A DNA stretch of 13,026 nucleotides from Rhodobacteraceae bacterium UBA6141 (GTDB lineage Bacteria; Pseudomonadota; Alphaproteobacteria; Rhodobacterales; Rhodobacteraceae): positions 95,311 through 108,336 of the forward strand of contig DIVD01000024.1 of NCBI GenBank assembly GCA_002423245.1, in the 5' to 3' direction. Positions 1 through 8,335 of this stretch are shown here, piece after piece. Position numbers and translations under genes: made by a program. Position 1 is the stretch's first letter. Every line of letters begins with the position of its first letter. Under the pieces are notes generated by a model. That model was not told the DNA's origin, ran no database searches, and saw only the letters and a program-made list of their open reading frames with translations.

Positions 1-513
1 AACGTGATCTCGATCACCGACGGGCAGATCTTCCTGGAAACCGAGCTGTTCTATCAGGGCGTCCGCCCCGCCGTGAACACCGGCCTTTCGGTGTCGCGCG
101 TCGGCTCTGCCGCGCAGACCGCGGCGATGAAGTCGGTCGCCGGGCCGGTGAAGCTCGAACTTGCGCAATACCGCGAGATGGCGGCCTTCGCGCAGTTCGG
201 ATCGGACCTCGACGCCTCGACCCAGCGACTGCTGAACCGCGGCGCGCGCCTGACCGAACTGATGAAACAGCCGCAATACGCGCCGATGACCAACGCTGAG
301 ATCGTGATCGTCATCTTCGCGGGCACCAAGGGCTATATCGACAGCATTCCGGTGAAGGATGTCGGCCGCTGGGAAGCGGGCCTGCTGTCCTTCCTGCGCA
401 ACAACCGCAAGGACCTGCTGGACGACATCACCCGGAACGACCGCAAGGTGGCGGGCGATCTTGAAAAGTCGATCCGCGCTGCTCTTGACGAGTACGCGAA
501 AACCTTCGCCTGA
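1..513 (+). CDS. atpA: ATP synthase F1 subunit alpha, 3' end (partial)
   Basis: C-terminal 170 residues of the F1 alpha subunit, the non-catalytic nucleotide-binding subunit of the cytoplasmic F1 head. The reading frame is open from base 1, so the start and the P-loop lie upstream of the window. The alpha/beta signature is visible as PAVNTGLSVSRVGSAAQ at about residues 23-39 of the fragment. It includes the SRVG arginine that in this family reaches into the neighbouring catalytic site (arginine finger). The rest is the helical C-terminal domain (LELAQYREMAAFAQFGSDLD and following), with normal length and a TGA stop. It is followed after 20 bases by atpG, with a purine-rich AGAGGA ribosome site in the gap, as expected for one operon. 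Identification is secure; it is partial only because of the window edge. Confidence 0.97.
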   Translation, partial: NVISITDGQIFLETELFYQGVRPAVNTGLSVSRVGSAAQTAAMKSVAGPVKLELAQYREMAAFAQFGSDLDASTQRLLNRGARLTELMKQPQYAPMTNAEIVIVIFAGTKGYIDSIPVKDVGRWEAGLLSFLRNNRKDLLDDITRNDRKVAGDLEKSIRAALDEYAKTFA

Positions 514-533
514 GCGGGGGAGAGGACAGGGTT

Positions 534-1403
534 ATGCCTAGCCTTAAGGACCTGAAGAACCGGATCGAAAGCGTGAAGTCCACGCGCAAGATCACGAAGG
601 CGATGCAGATGGTCGCGGCGGCGAAACTGCGCCGTGCCCAGGAGGCCGCAGAGGCCGCGCGTCCCTATGCCGAGCGGATGACCGCCGTGGTCTCGGGGCT
701 TGCCGCCTCGGTCGCCGGGTCCGAAGGCGCGCCGCGCCTTCTGGCCGGCACCGGCGCCGACCGGGTGCATCTGCTGGTGGTGATGACCTCGGAGCGGGGC
801 CTGTGCGGCGGGTTCAATACCGTCATCGTCCGGCTTGCCCGGGCGCGGATCACCGAATTGCTGGCGGCCGGAAAGACGGTGAAGATCCTCACCGTCGGCA
901 AGAAGGGCCGCGAGCAGCTGAAGCGCGACTATGGCCAGTACTTCGTCGGCCATGTCGACCTGTCCGAGGTCAAGCGCATCGGCTATGACACGGCGCAGGG
1001 CATCGCCCGCGACATCCTCGCCCGCTTTGCCGCGACCGAGTTCGACGTGGCGACGATCTTCTACAACCGTTTCCAGTCGGTGATCAGCCAGATCCCGACC
1101 GCGCAGCAGATCATTCCCGCGGTGTTCGACAGCGGCGCAGAGGCCTCGACGCTTTATGACTACGAGCCTTCCGAAGAGGGTATTCTGGCCGATCTGCTGC
1201 CGCGCTCCGTCGCCACGCAGATCTTCACGGCCCTGCTGGAGAACGCGGCGTCCGAACAGGGTGCGCGGATGAGCGCGATGGACAATGCCACCCGCAACGC
1301 GGGCGACATGATCAACAAGCTGACCATCGTCTACAACCGCTCGCGCCAGGCCGCGATCACCAAGGAACTCATCGAAATCATCTCGGGCGCCGAGGCGCTC
1401 TGA
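534..1403 (+). CDS. atpG: ATP synthase F1 subunit gamma
   Basis: F1 gamma, 289 residues, the rotating central shaft that couples proton flow through F0 to catalysis in the alpha3beta3 head. The N-terminal coil starts MPSLKDLKNRIESVKSTRKITKAMQ, matching the family. A central Rossmann-like region follows (about 70-200, with SERGLCGGFN near residue 88). The C-terminal coil ends with the gamma signature ITKELIEIISGAEAL, fitting the pattern I-T-x-E-x2-E-x3-G-A. The length is standard. The ATG at 534 is preceded by AGAGGA and begins exactly at the conserved N-terminus. It lies 20 bases after atpA and 18 bases before atpD, so it is co-transcribed. Nothing unusual is seen. Confidence 0.98.
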   Translation: MPSLKDLKNRIESVKSTRKITKAMQMVAAAKLRRAQEAAEAARPYAERMTAVVSGLAASVAGSEGAPRLLAGTGADRVHLLVVMTSERGLCGGFNTVIVRLARARITELLAAGKTVKILTVGKKGREQLKRDYGQYFVGHVDLSEVKRIGYDTAQGIARDILARFAATEFDVATIFYNRFQSVISQIPTAQQIIPAVFDSGAEASTLYDYEPSEEGILADLLPRSVATQIFTALLENAASEQGARMSAMDNATRNAGDMINKLTIVYNRSRQAAITKELIEIISGAEAL

Positions 1404-1421
1404 CGGAACCGGAGAAACCAC

Positions 1422-2846
<1,425 letters not shown>

Positions 2847-2855
2847 GGGGGCAGC

Positions 2856-3287
2856 ATGGCCGACACGATGCAGTTCGACCTCGTCTCGCCCGAGCGCAGG
2901 CTGGCGTCCGTTCAGGCGCGCGAGGTGCGCATTCCCGGTGCGGAGGGTGACCTGACCGCGATGCCGGGTCATGCGCCGATGATCACGACGCTGCGGCCGG
3001 GCATCCTGACCGTGGTCTCTGCCGAAGGCAGCACCGACTATGCGGTGACCGGCGGCTTTGCCGAGATCGCCGGGGACAGCGTCTCGGTTCTGGCCGAGCG
3101 CAGCCTGCCGACGGCGGAAGTCACGCAGGAAGTCTACAACACGATGGTCGCCGAAGCCCGCCAGCAGCACGCAAGCGCGCGCGAGGAGGCCGGCGAGGAG
3201 GCGGTGGAGGCCGCCGCCAAGCTGCTGGCCGACATGATGGCGATGGGCACCCATATCGGGCTGGATCCGAACCAGGCGTCGCTCTGA
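2856..3287 (+). CDS. atpC: ATP synthase F1 subunit epsilon
   Basis: F1 epsilon, 143 residues. It sits at the foot of the gamma shaft and in many bacteria brakes ATP hydrolysis. The N-terminal beta-sandwich is clear (MQFDLVSPERRLASVQAREVRIPGAEGDLTAMPGHAPMITTLRPG, then the FAEIAGDSVSVLAERS strands to about residue 88). The C-terminal part (about 90-130) is predicted helical and alanine/glutamate-rich. It is divergent from the E. coli inhibitory helices, as is common for this subunit. The ATG is preceded by an AGGGGG ribosome site only 9 bases after the atpD stop. It is the last gene of the operon: a small tandem repeat and a strong hairpin terminator follow. Confidence 0.97.
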   Translation: MADTMQFDLVSPERRLASVQAREVRIPGAEGDLTAMPGHAPMITTLRPGILTVVSAEGSTDYAVTGGFAEIAGDSVSVLAERSLPTAEVTQEVYNTMVAEARQQHASAREEAGEEAVEAAAKLLADMMAMGTHIGLDPNQASL

Positions 3288-3295
3288 TCCCGGGC

Positions 3296-3322
3296 CGATG
3301 AATCCGGGGCGATGAATCCGGG
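3296..3322 (+). repeat. 14-bp tandem repeat after atpC
   Basis: Two adjacent copies of CGATGAATCCGGG(G), at 3296-3309 and 3310-3322. A degenerate third start (CCAATGAG) follows. The repeat begins 8 bases after the atpC stop and lies between the gene and its terminator hairpin. No function is evident, and slippage duplication is the simplest explanation. Confidence 0.75.
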
Positions 3323-3340
3323 CCAATGAGCCTTGTGCAG

Positions 3341-3364
3341 GCCCCGGGAAACCGGGGCTTTGTG
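3341..3364 (+). terminator. Hairpin terminator of the atp operon
   Basis: Perfect 7-bp stem GCCCCGG (3341-3347) / CCGGGGC (3352-3358) closed by a GAAA (GNRA-type) tetraloop, followed by TTTGTG and later TTT. The uridine tract is short and interrupted, as is common in GC-rich genomes. The position, 53 bases after the atpC stop and before an independent small gene, fits termination of the ATP synthase operon. Confidence 0.8.
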
Positions 3365-3422
3365 CTTTCCCGCAATGCCTTTACACGTCAGGATTGCACT
3401 GAGGCAGGGCAGGGGGCGGGCG

Positions 3423-3773
3423 ATGCGGCGTCTTGAGAAGTTCGTTGTGGGGGTGGATCAGGGCTCGGTCGTGCTGTTTTCGGACTTTCAGCATGGCGGC
3501 GCCATGTGGACGGGATCCGGCCCGCGCGAGTTGCGCAAGGCGGTCTCGTTTTCCGAGCCGTTTTCCCGGCCGCCCGCGGTGCAGGTGACGATGTCCATGT
3601 GGGACATGGACAGCAAGTCGAACCAGCGCGCCGACATTTCCGCCGACATGATCACCGGGGAGGGCTTTGAGCTGGTGTTCCGCACCTGGGGCGATACCCG
3701 GGTGGCGCGGGTGCGCGCCGACTGGCTGGCGATCGGCGAACTGCCCAGCGAGGACGACTGGGAGGTGCGCTGA
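3423..3773 (+). CDS. H-type lectin domain protein
   Basis: Small protein of 116 residues resembling the H-type lectin domain (Helix pomatia agglutinin / discoidin C-terminal fold). The evidence is the spaced pattern of the family: FSDFQHGG near 19-26, F-x-x-PFSRPPAVQVTMSMWDMD (43-63), R69, a central ITGEGFELVFRTWGDT (77-92) and a final strand with WLAIG (101-105). Known eukaryotic members bind N-acetylgalactosamine. The bacterial role is unknown and sugar binding here is inference. There is no signal peptide or membrane segment, so it is probably cytoplasmic or exported by another route. I chose the ATG at 3423 because AGGGGG lies 6 bases upstream. Upstream in-frame starts would put the N-terminus inside the atp terminator. 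It is convergent with prs. Confidence 0.8.
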   Translation: MRRLEKFVVGVDQGSVVLFSDFQHGGAMWTGSGPRELRKAVSFSEPFSRPPAVQVTMSMWDMDSKSNQRADISADMITGEGFELVFRTWGDTRVARVRADWLAIGELPSEDDWEVR

Positions 3774-3823
3774 CCGGCCGCCGCCGCCCCGGCCGCCGTC
3801 GCCCCCTCCCGGCCGCCTCAGCC

Positions 3824-4843
3824 TCAGCCGCGGGTGTAGAGCCCTTCGTAGATCGGCACGAGCGTATCGGTCTCGAACAGCGAGGACACGCTGGTGCCGT
3901 TCCAGGTGTTCAGGATCGCCTGCGCGAACATCGGTGCAGTCGGCACGATGCGGATGTTCGGCGCGGCCTTCACCGCCGCCGTCGGCTCGATGGAATCGGT
4001 GATGACGAGGTTCTTCATCACCGACCCGGAAATCCGCTCCACCGCCGGGCCGGACAGCACGCCGTGGGTGATGTAGCTGTGAACCTCGGCCGCGCCCGCC
4101 TCGATCAGCACCTCGGCGGCCTTGCACAGCGTGCCGGCCGTGTCGCAGATGTCATCGACGATGATGCAGGTCTTGCCGGCTACCTCGCCGATCACCGTCA
4201 TGCCCGCCACCTCGCCCGCCTTCTCGCGCCGCTTGTCCACGATCGCCAGCGGGGCGTTGATGCGCTTGGCCAGCTCGCGCGCCCGCGCCACGCCGCCCAC
4301 ATCGGGCGAGACGATCATCAGATCGCCCATCCGGTCCTTGAAGTTGTGCTCGATATCCAGCGCGAAGACCGGCGCGGCATAGAGGTTGTCCACCGGCACG
4401 TCGAAGAAGCCCTGGATCTGGGCGGCGTGCAGGTCGAGGGTCAGCACCCGGTCGATGCCCGCCTCGGTGATCAGGTTCGCGACCAGCTTGGCCGAGATCG
4501 GGGTGCGGGCCTTGGACCGGCGGTCCTGCCGGGCATAGCCGAAATAGGGGATCACCGCGGTGATCCGAGCCGCCGACGACCGGCGCAGCGCGTCGGTGAT
4601 GATCAGCAGTTCCATCAGGTTGTCATTGGCGGGGTTCGAGGTGGACTGCACGATGAACATGTCCTCGCCGCGGACATTCTCGAACACCTCGACGAAGATT
4701 TCCTGGTCGTTGAACCGCTCCACCCTCGCATCGACAAGGCCCACGGACATGCCGCGATGCATCGACATGCGCCGCGCGATGGCCGTGGCAAGCGGACGGT
4801 TGGCATTGCCGGAGATGATCTTCGGCTCGGTGATGACGGGCAT
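3824..4843 (-). CDS. prs: Ribose-phosphate pyrophosphokinase (PRPP synthetase)
   Basis: 339 residues. The enzyme transfers pyrophosphate from ATP to ribose 5-phosphate to make PRPP, the precursor of purines, pyrimidines, NAD, histidine and tryptophan. Visible elements are the N-terminal SGNANRPLA, FNDQEIFVEVFENVRGED (44-61), the YFGYARQDRRSKARTPISAKLVANL block (100-124), the metal-site histidine in DLHAAQIQGFFD (H139), the catalytic loop KRREK (204-208) and the PRPP-binding loop CIIVDDICDTAGT (226-238). It is about 24 residues longer than the E. coli enzyme, part of this at the C-terminus. The ATG at 4843 starts at the conserved N-terminus with AAGGA 9 bases upstream. The open frame extends further upstream but that part has no conserved sequence. 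It is convergent with the lectin gene and divergent from the hydrolase, so probably monocistronic. Confidence 0.98.
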   Translation of the reverse strand: MPVITEPKIISGNANRPLATAIARRMSMHRGMSVGLVDARVERFNDQEIFVEVFENVRGEDMFIVQSTSNPANDNLMELLIITDALRRSSAARITAVIPYFGYARQDRRSKARTPISAKLVANLITEAGIDRVLTLDLHAAQIQGFFDVPVDNLYAAPVFALDIEHNFKDRMGDLMIVSPDVGGVARARELAKRINAPLAIVDKRREKAGEVAGMTVIGEVAGKTCIIVDDICDTAGTLCKAAEVLIEAGAAEVHSYITHGVLSGPAVERISGSVMKNLVITDSIEPTAAVKAAPNIRIVPTAPMFAQAILNTWNGTSVSSLFETDTLVPIYEGLYTRG

Positions 4844-5006
4844 GTTGGCGTGTCCTTCGGGGCAGCGTCGAATGACGGATTCGTGACGTTGCCCCCGCCT
4901 TAGCACCGGGCTAGCGTTGCCGCAAACCGCTCCTGCGGCGCGGCGGGATTTTCGCGCCGGTTCCGGGCGCGATGGGGCGGGGGGCGCGATGGGGGCAGGG
5001 GGTGCC
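4844..5006. other. Divergent intergenic region between prs and hydrolase
   Basis: 163 bases that must hold the start signals of two divergent genes. No strong promoter is visible. The best candidates are weak: minus strand TTGCGG, 17 bases, TAAGGC towards prs, and plus strand TTGCCC, 17 bases, TAGCGT towards the hydrolase, each matching the consensus at only about half of the positions. There is an inverted repeat TCGCGCC / GGCGCGA (4952-4958 and 4966-4972) with a 7-base loop, in the probable leader of the hydrolase. No small gene is supported. Confidence 0.4.
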
Positions 5007-5819
5007 ATGTTCGACAACAAGCAGGCGGCCTTCGTGCAGCGCTTCGGGCAGGGGCCGCAGGCGGCGCTCGGCATCCATTGCTCGCTGGCCCATTCGGGGG
5101 CACTGGCGCCGCTGATGGGGGTGCTTGGCGGGCAGCTGACGATGGCCGCCTTCGATCTGCCGGGGCATGGCAGGTCGGCCGACTGGGATCCCGCGCGGTG
5201 GGGCGCGCCGGATTACATCGGCGCCGCGACAGGCACGGCGCTGGCGCTGCTGCGGCAGGCAGAGGGGCCGGTGCATGTGATCGGCCACTCCTTCGGCGCG
5301 CTGGTGGCGCTGGCGGCGGCAGAGGCGGATCCGGCGCGGGTGCGCAGCCTGACGCTGATCGAGCCGGTGCTGTTCGCCGCCCTGCGCGGCCGTCCCGAAT
5401 GGGCGGCCTACAAGGCGGAGTCCGCGCCCTTTCTCGACGCGCTGGCGGCTGGCGACCATGCGCGGACCGCAGAGCAGTTCGTGGGGCTCTGGGGCAACGG
5501 CCTGCCCTGGGCCGCGCTGGACGCCCGGCAGCGCGACGCCTTCATCCGGCGCATCGGGCTTCTGGCCGAGATCCTCCCCGCGAACGAGGGCGACAGTGCC
5601 GGACTGCTGCGACCGGGGCGGCCGGAGGCGCTGGCGATGCCGGTGCTGCTGCTCCGGGGCGACCGTTCGCCCGCCTCGATGTGGGCGGTGCTGGACGTGC
5701 TGGCGGAGCGGATACCCGGCGCGCGGCTCGAGGTGGTCGCGGGCGCGGGGCACATGCTGCCGCTGACCCATCCGGCCGAGGTGGCGGCGCTGATCGGCGC
5801 GCTGATCAGCCCCGGATGA
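5007..5819 (+). CDS. Alpha/beta fold hydrolase
   Basis: 270 residues with the alpha/beta-hydrolase fold. The nucleophile elbow GHSFG is at 93-97 (Ser95). A likely acidic residue is Asp219 in LLLRGDRSP, and the catalytic histidine is His249 in GAGHMLPLTHP, giving the usual triad order. AAFDLPGHGRS (47-57) is the strand and loop typical of the family. The cap region lies at about 125-190. The substrate cannot be told from sequence; esterase, thioesterase or dehalogenase-like activities are all possible. There is no signal peptide, so it is probably cytoplasmic. The start is uncertain: ATG 5007 (AGGGGG 4 bases upstream) and ATG 4989 have similar ribosome sites. I chose 5007 because the residues before it are low-complexity Gly/Ala. 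The 3' end overlaps the threonine aldolase gene tail to tail by 14 bp. Confidence 0.88.
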   Translation: MFDNKQAAFVQRFGQGPQAALGIHCSLAHSGALAPLMGVLGGQLTMAAFDLPGHGRSADWDPARWGAPDYIGAATGTALALLRQAEGPVHVIGHSFGALVALAAAEADPARVRSLTLIEPVLFAALRGRPEWAAYKAESAPFLDALAAGDHARTAEQFVGLWGNGLPWAALDARQRDAFIRRIGLLAEILPANEGDSAGLLRPGRPEALAMPVLLLRGDRSPASMWAVLDVLAERIPGARLEVVAGAGHMLPLTHPAEVAALIGALISPG

Positions 5820-6858
5820 GCGAGACGAAGCCGTCCACCTCGGCATCGGTCGTGGACCATGAACAGACCAGCCGCGCCGCAAGCGCCTCGCCCTCGGGCC
5901 CCTCCATCGACTGATCGTCGGGCCACAGGTAGTAGGCCGCCCCCGCCGCCTGTGCCCGCCGGTGCCCGGCGCGCGGGAAGGCGGCAAACACCGCATTCGC
6001 CTCGCAGGGATGCACGAGGCTGGCCTGCGGCACCGTCAGCAGGCCGGCCGACAGCCGCGCCGCCGCCGCATTGGCCTGCGCCGCCAGCCGCAGCCACAGA
6101 TCGCCCGCCAGATAGGCCTCCATCTGCGCCGACAGGAAGCGGTGCTTGGACAGCAGATGCCCGCCGCGCTTGCGCCGAAGCTCGAACTCGCGCGCGCGGG
6201 CCGGATCGAAGATCACCACCGCCTCGACCCCGAGGCAGCCGTTCTTGGTGCCGCCGAGGGACAGCACATCGACCCCCGCCTTCCAGGTCATCTGGGCCGG
6301 GGTGGCGCCGCTGGCAACGATCGCGTTGGCAAGGCGCGCGCCGTCCATGTGCACCGGCAGCCCGAAGCTGCGCGCGACCGCCGTCAGCGCCTTCACCTCG
6401 GAGGCGAAATAGACGGTGCCGTTCTCGGTGGCGTTGGTGAGGGTGACCATGCCGCGCTGCACGTTGTGGACGCCGCCCTGCCCGATGCCGGAAATCGCCC
6501 GGTGCAGCGTCTCCGGCGTCATCTTGGCATGGGCGCCCTCGACCAGCACCAGCTTGGCGCCGTTCGTGTAGAACTCGGGCGCGCCGCATTCGTCCTCTTG
6601 CACATGCGCGTGGCGGTGGCAGAACACCGCGCCCCAGGGCGGGGTCAGGATCGCGAGCGACAGCGCGTTCGCGGCGGTGCCCGTCGCCACCAGACAGACC
6701 GCCGCCTCGGGCGCCTCGAACACCTCGCGGATGCGGGCGCGCACGCGGTCCATGATCTCGTCATTGCCATAGGGCATCGCCGAGCCGGCATTGGCGGCCT
6801 GCACCGCGGCCATCACCTCGGGCGCCGCGGCGGATGTGTTGTCGGAGGCGAAGTTCAT
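5806..6858 (-). CDS. ltaE: Low-specificity L-threonine aldolase
   Basis: 350 residues, a PLP-dependent fold-type I enzyme that cleaves threonine or allo-threonine to glycine and acetaldehyde. The N-terminus MNFASDNTSAAAPEVMAA matches the family (FxSDN). Visible sites are the TGTAANALSL PLP phosphate region (59-68), HRHAHVQEDECGAPEF (81-96), the cofactor residues in HMDGARLANA (H170, D172, R175), and the PLP lysine K205 in SLGGTKNG (200-207). The length is typical. The start ATG directly abuts the TGA of the UPF0260 gene (TGAATG), and GAGGA 7 bases upstream lies inside that gene, so the two are probably translationally coupled. The symbol follows the E. coli enzyme. A related specificity such as another beta-hydroxy-amino acid cannot be excluded. 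Confidence 0.93.
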   Translation of the reverse strand: MNFASDNTSAAAPEVMAAVQAANAGSAMPYGNDEIMDRVRARIREVFEAPEAAVCLVATGTAANALSLAILTPPWGAVFCHRHAHVQEDECGAPEFYTNGAKLVLVEGAHAKMTPETLHRAISGIGQGGVHNVQRGMVTLTNATENGTVYFASEVKALTAVARSFGLPVHMDGARLANAIVASGATPAQMTWKAGVDVLSLGGTKNGCLGVEAVVIFDPARAREFELRRKRGGHLLSKHRFLSAQMEAYLAGDLWLRLAAQANAAAARLSAGLLTVPQASLVHPCEANAVFAAFPRAGHRRAQAAGAAYYLWPDDQSMEGPEGEALAARLVCSWSTTDAEVDGFVSLIRG

Positions 6859-7317
6859 TCAGAGATCCTCGATGATGTGGTCTTCCCAGTCGTCCTCGGG
6901 CACCTCGAATTCCGGCACCGTCCAGCCCCGCACCGATTGCCCGGCGGCGTGCACCGAGTCCGGGTCGCCCGAGATCAGCGGGTGCCAGTCGAACAGCGGC
7001 TGGCCCTGATGCCGCAGCCGGTAGGCGCAGGTGGAGGGCATCCAGTAGGCGATCCGGGCGATGGTCCTGGGCGAGAGGCGCACGCAGTCGGGCACGAAGC
7101 GGTGGCGGGACTCGTAGCTGGAGCAGCGGCAGCTCTGCCCGTCCAGCAGCTTGCAGGCGATGTTGGTGAAGGCGATCTCGTTCGTGTCCTCGAACTCGAT
7201 CTTGTTCAGGCAGCACTTGCCGCAGCCGTCGCACAGCGCCTCCCATTCGGTGGGGTTCAGGCGGTTCAGCGGCAGTGTCCAGAACTCGGGGCGAGGCGCG
7301 GGGGCGGGCTTGGTCAT
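6859..7317 (-). CDS. UPF0260 / YcgN-family cysteine cluster protein
   Basis: 152 residues, homologous to E. coli YcgN (UPF0260), a family with a zinc- or iron-type CxxCxxCC cluster and no established biochemical role. The cluster is at C29, C32, C35 and C36 (LCDGCGKCC). Further conserved cysteines are C55 (FTNIACK), C63/C65 (CRC), C78 (PDC) and C97 (TCAYR). Other family blocks are TEWEALCDGCG, EIAFTN and the C-terminal WHPLISG and WEDHI. The start ATG at 7317 places the conserved part at residue 11, but no good ribosome site is visible upstream, which is odd. The gene follows ribF after 60 bases containing a hairpin and abuts the threonine aldolase start. Function is left open; metal binding is inferred from the cysteines. 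Confidence 0.92.
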   Translation of the reverse strand: MTKPAPAPRPEFWTLPLNRLNPTEWEALCDGCGKCCLNKIEFEDTNEIAFTNIACKLLDGQSCRCSSYESRHRFVPDCVRLSPRTIARIAYWMPSTCAYRLRHQGQPLFDWHPLISGDPDSVHAAGQSVRGWTVPEFEVPEDDWEDHIIEDL

Positions 7318-7349
7318 GGCGAGCGACAGTGCCGCAAGCGGCGGCGGAA

Positions 7350-7375
7350 GGAAAGGGCGGCGCTTGAGGCGCCGC
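7350..7375 (-). terminator. Hairpin directly after ribF
   Basis: Minus-strand reading: GCGGCGC (7375-7369), loop CTCAA, GCGCCGC (7363-7357), then CCTTTCC. It is a perfect 7-bp stem starting 2 bases after the ribF stop. The U-tract is poor, so it may be a partial terminator, an attenuator or an mRNA 3'-end stabiliser between ribF and the UPF0260 gene. Confidence 0.55.
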
Positions 7376-7377
7376 GC

Positions 7378-8304
7378 TCAAAGCTGCGCGAGGATGGCGC
7401 GGGCGCGGTCGCTGTCGGCGGCCATCTGGTCGATCAGCGCCGGCAGCCCGTCGAGGTGCAATTCGGGGCGCAGGTAGTCCACGAAGGCGACCGAGAGGTG
7501 CCGGCCGTACAGATCGCCGGCGAAGTCGAACAGGAAGGTCTCGAGGTTCGGCGCGTCGGCCCCGAACATCGGCCGCACGCCAAGGCTGGCGACGCCGCCA
7601 TAGCTGCCGGCCTGCGGCCCGTCCAGCACATCGGCCTTGACCGCATAGACACCGAAGCGCGGCAGGTGCAGCCGGTCGAGCGCCATGTTCGCGGTCGGAT
7701 AGCCAAGCGCGCGCCCGCGCTTTTCGCCGTGGATCACCTCGCCCTCGATGCGGTGCCAGTGGCCCAGCATCGCCGCCGCATCGCGGGGGCGGCCCTCGGA
7801 CAGCGCCGCGCGAATCGCGGTGGAGGAGATCTCCTGCCCGCCGATCCCCACGAGGTCGGCCACCGTGACGCCAAAGCCGAGGCGCGCGCCGAACTCCTGC
7901 AGCAGGGCTACGGTGCCGCCCCGGCCCTTGCCGAAGCAGAAATTGGTGCCGACCGTGACATGCACGATACCCAGCCCTTCGGCCAGAACCTCGCGGGCGA
8001 AGGCTTCCGCCTCCATCCCCGCAAGGCGCGCGTCGAAGCGCACTTCGTAAAGCCGCTCCACGCCCAGCTTTTCCAGCCGGTGCGCGCGCGACTCGGCGTT
8101 CATAAGCCGGAAGGGCGGGGCGTCGGGGGCGAAATACTCGCGCGGATGCGGCTCGAAGGTCAGCACGCCAAGCGGTGCGGGGGGGCGGCGCGCGAGGTCG
8201 ATCACCGCCCTGTGGCCCAGATGCACCCCGTCGAAATTGCCCATCGCGACCGAGGCGCCTCGGTCGGTTCCGCTCAGTCCGGTCCAGTCGGTCAGTCTGC
8301 GCAT
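7378..8304 (-). CDS. ribF: Bifunctional riboflavin kinase / FAD synthetase
   Basis: 308 residues, two enzymes in one chain: the C-terminal kinase makes FMN from riboflavin and the N-terminal nucleotidyltransferase makes FAD from FMN. The N-terminal domain has GNFDGVHLGH (22-31, with the HxGH nucleotide motif at 28-31), TFEPHPREYF (49-58), VGTNFCFGKGRGG (118-130) and ISSTAIR (159-165). The flavokinase domain has GYPTANM (201-207) and the catalytic glutamate E255 in NLETFLFDF. The length is as expected. The ATG at 8304 has GAGGGA just upstream (short spacing) and begins 31 bases after the maoC stop, so it may be read from the maoC promoter. No FMN riboswitch is visible upstream, and such elements usually precede synthesis or transport genes instead. 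Confidence 0.97.
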   Translation of the reverse strand: MRRLTDWTGLSGTDRGASVAMGNFDGVHLGHRAVIDLARRPPAPLGVLTFEPHPREYFAPDAPPFRLMNAESRAHRLEKLGVERLYEVRFDARLAGMEAEAFAREVLAEGLGIVHVTVGTNFCFGKGRGGTVALLQEFGARLGFGVTVADLVGIGGQEISSTAIRAALSEGRPRDAAAMLGHWHRIEGEVIHGEKRGRALGYPTANMALDRLHLPRFGVYAVKADVLDGPQAGSYGGVASLGVRPMFGADAPNLETFLFDFAGDLYGRHLSVAFVDYLRPELHLDGLPALIDQMAADSDRARAILAQL

Positions 8305-8335
8305 CGTCCCTCGCGGCGGCGAGAGACCCGCCGTA

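Noticed and set aside
3333..3422. Longer start for the lectin-like protein at 3333
   Set aside because: The extra 30 residues would be encoded by the atp terminator hairpin and have no family similarity. ATG 3423 has a proper AGGGGG ribosome site.
4064..4903. 279-codon plus-strand open frame opposite prs
   Set aside because: It is antisense to the conserved PRPP synthetase motifs, with no motif or ribosome site of its own.
4844..5006. Firm promoter calls for prs and the divergent hydrolase
   Set aside because: The best -35/-10 pairs match the consensus at about half of the positions or fewer, too weak to report as promoters. They are recorded only in the region note.
8305..8335. FMN riboswitch before ribF
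   Set aside because: The maoC-ribF gap is only 31 bases and shows none of the conserved RFN stems.
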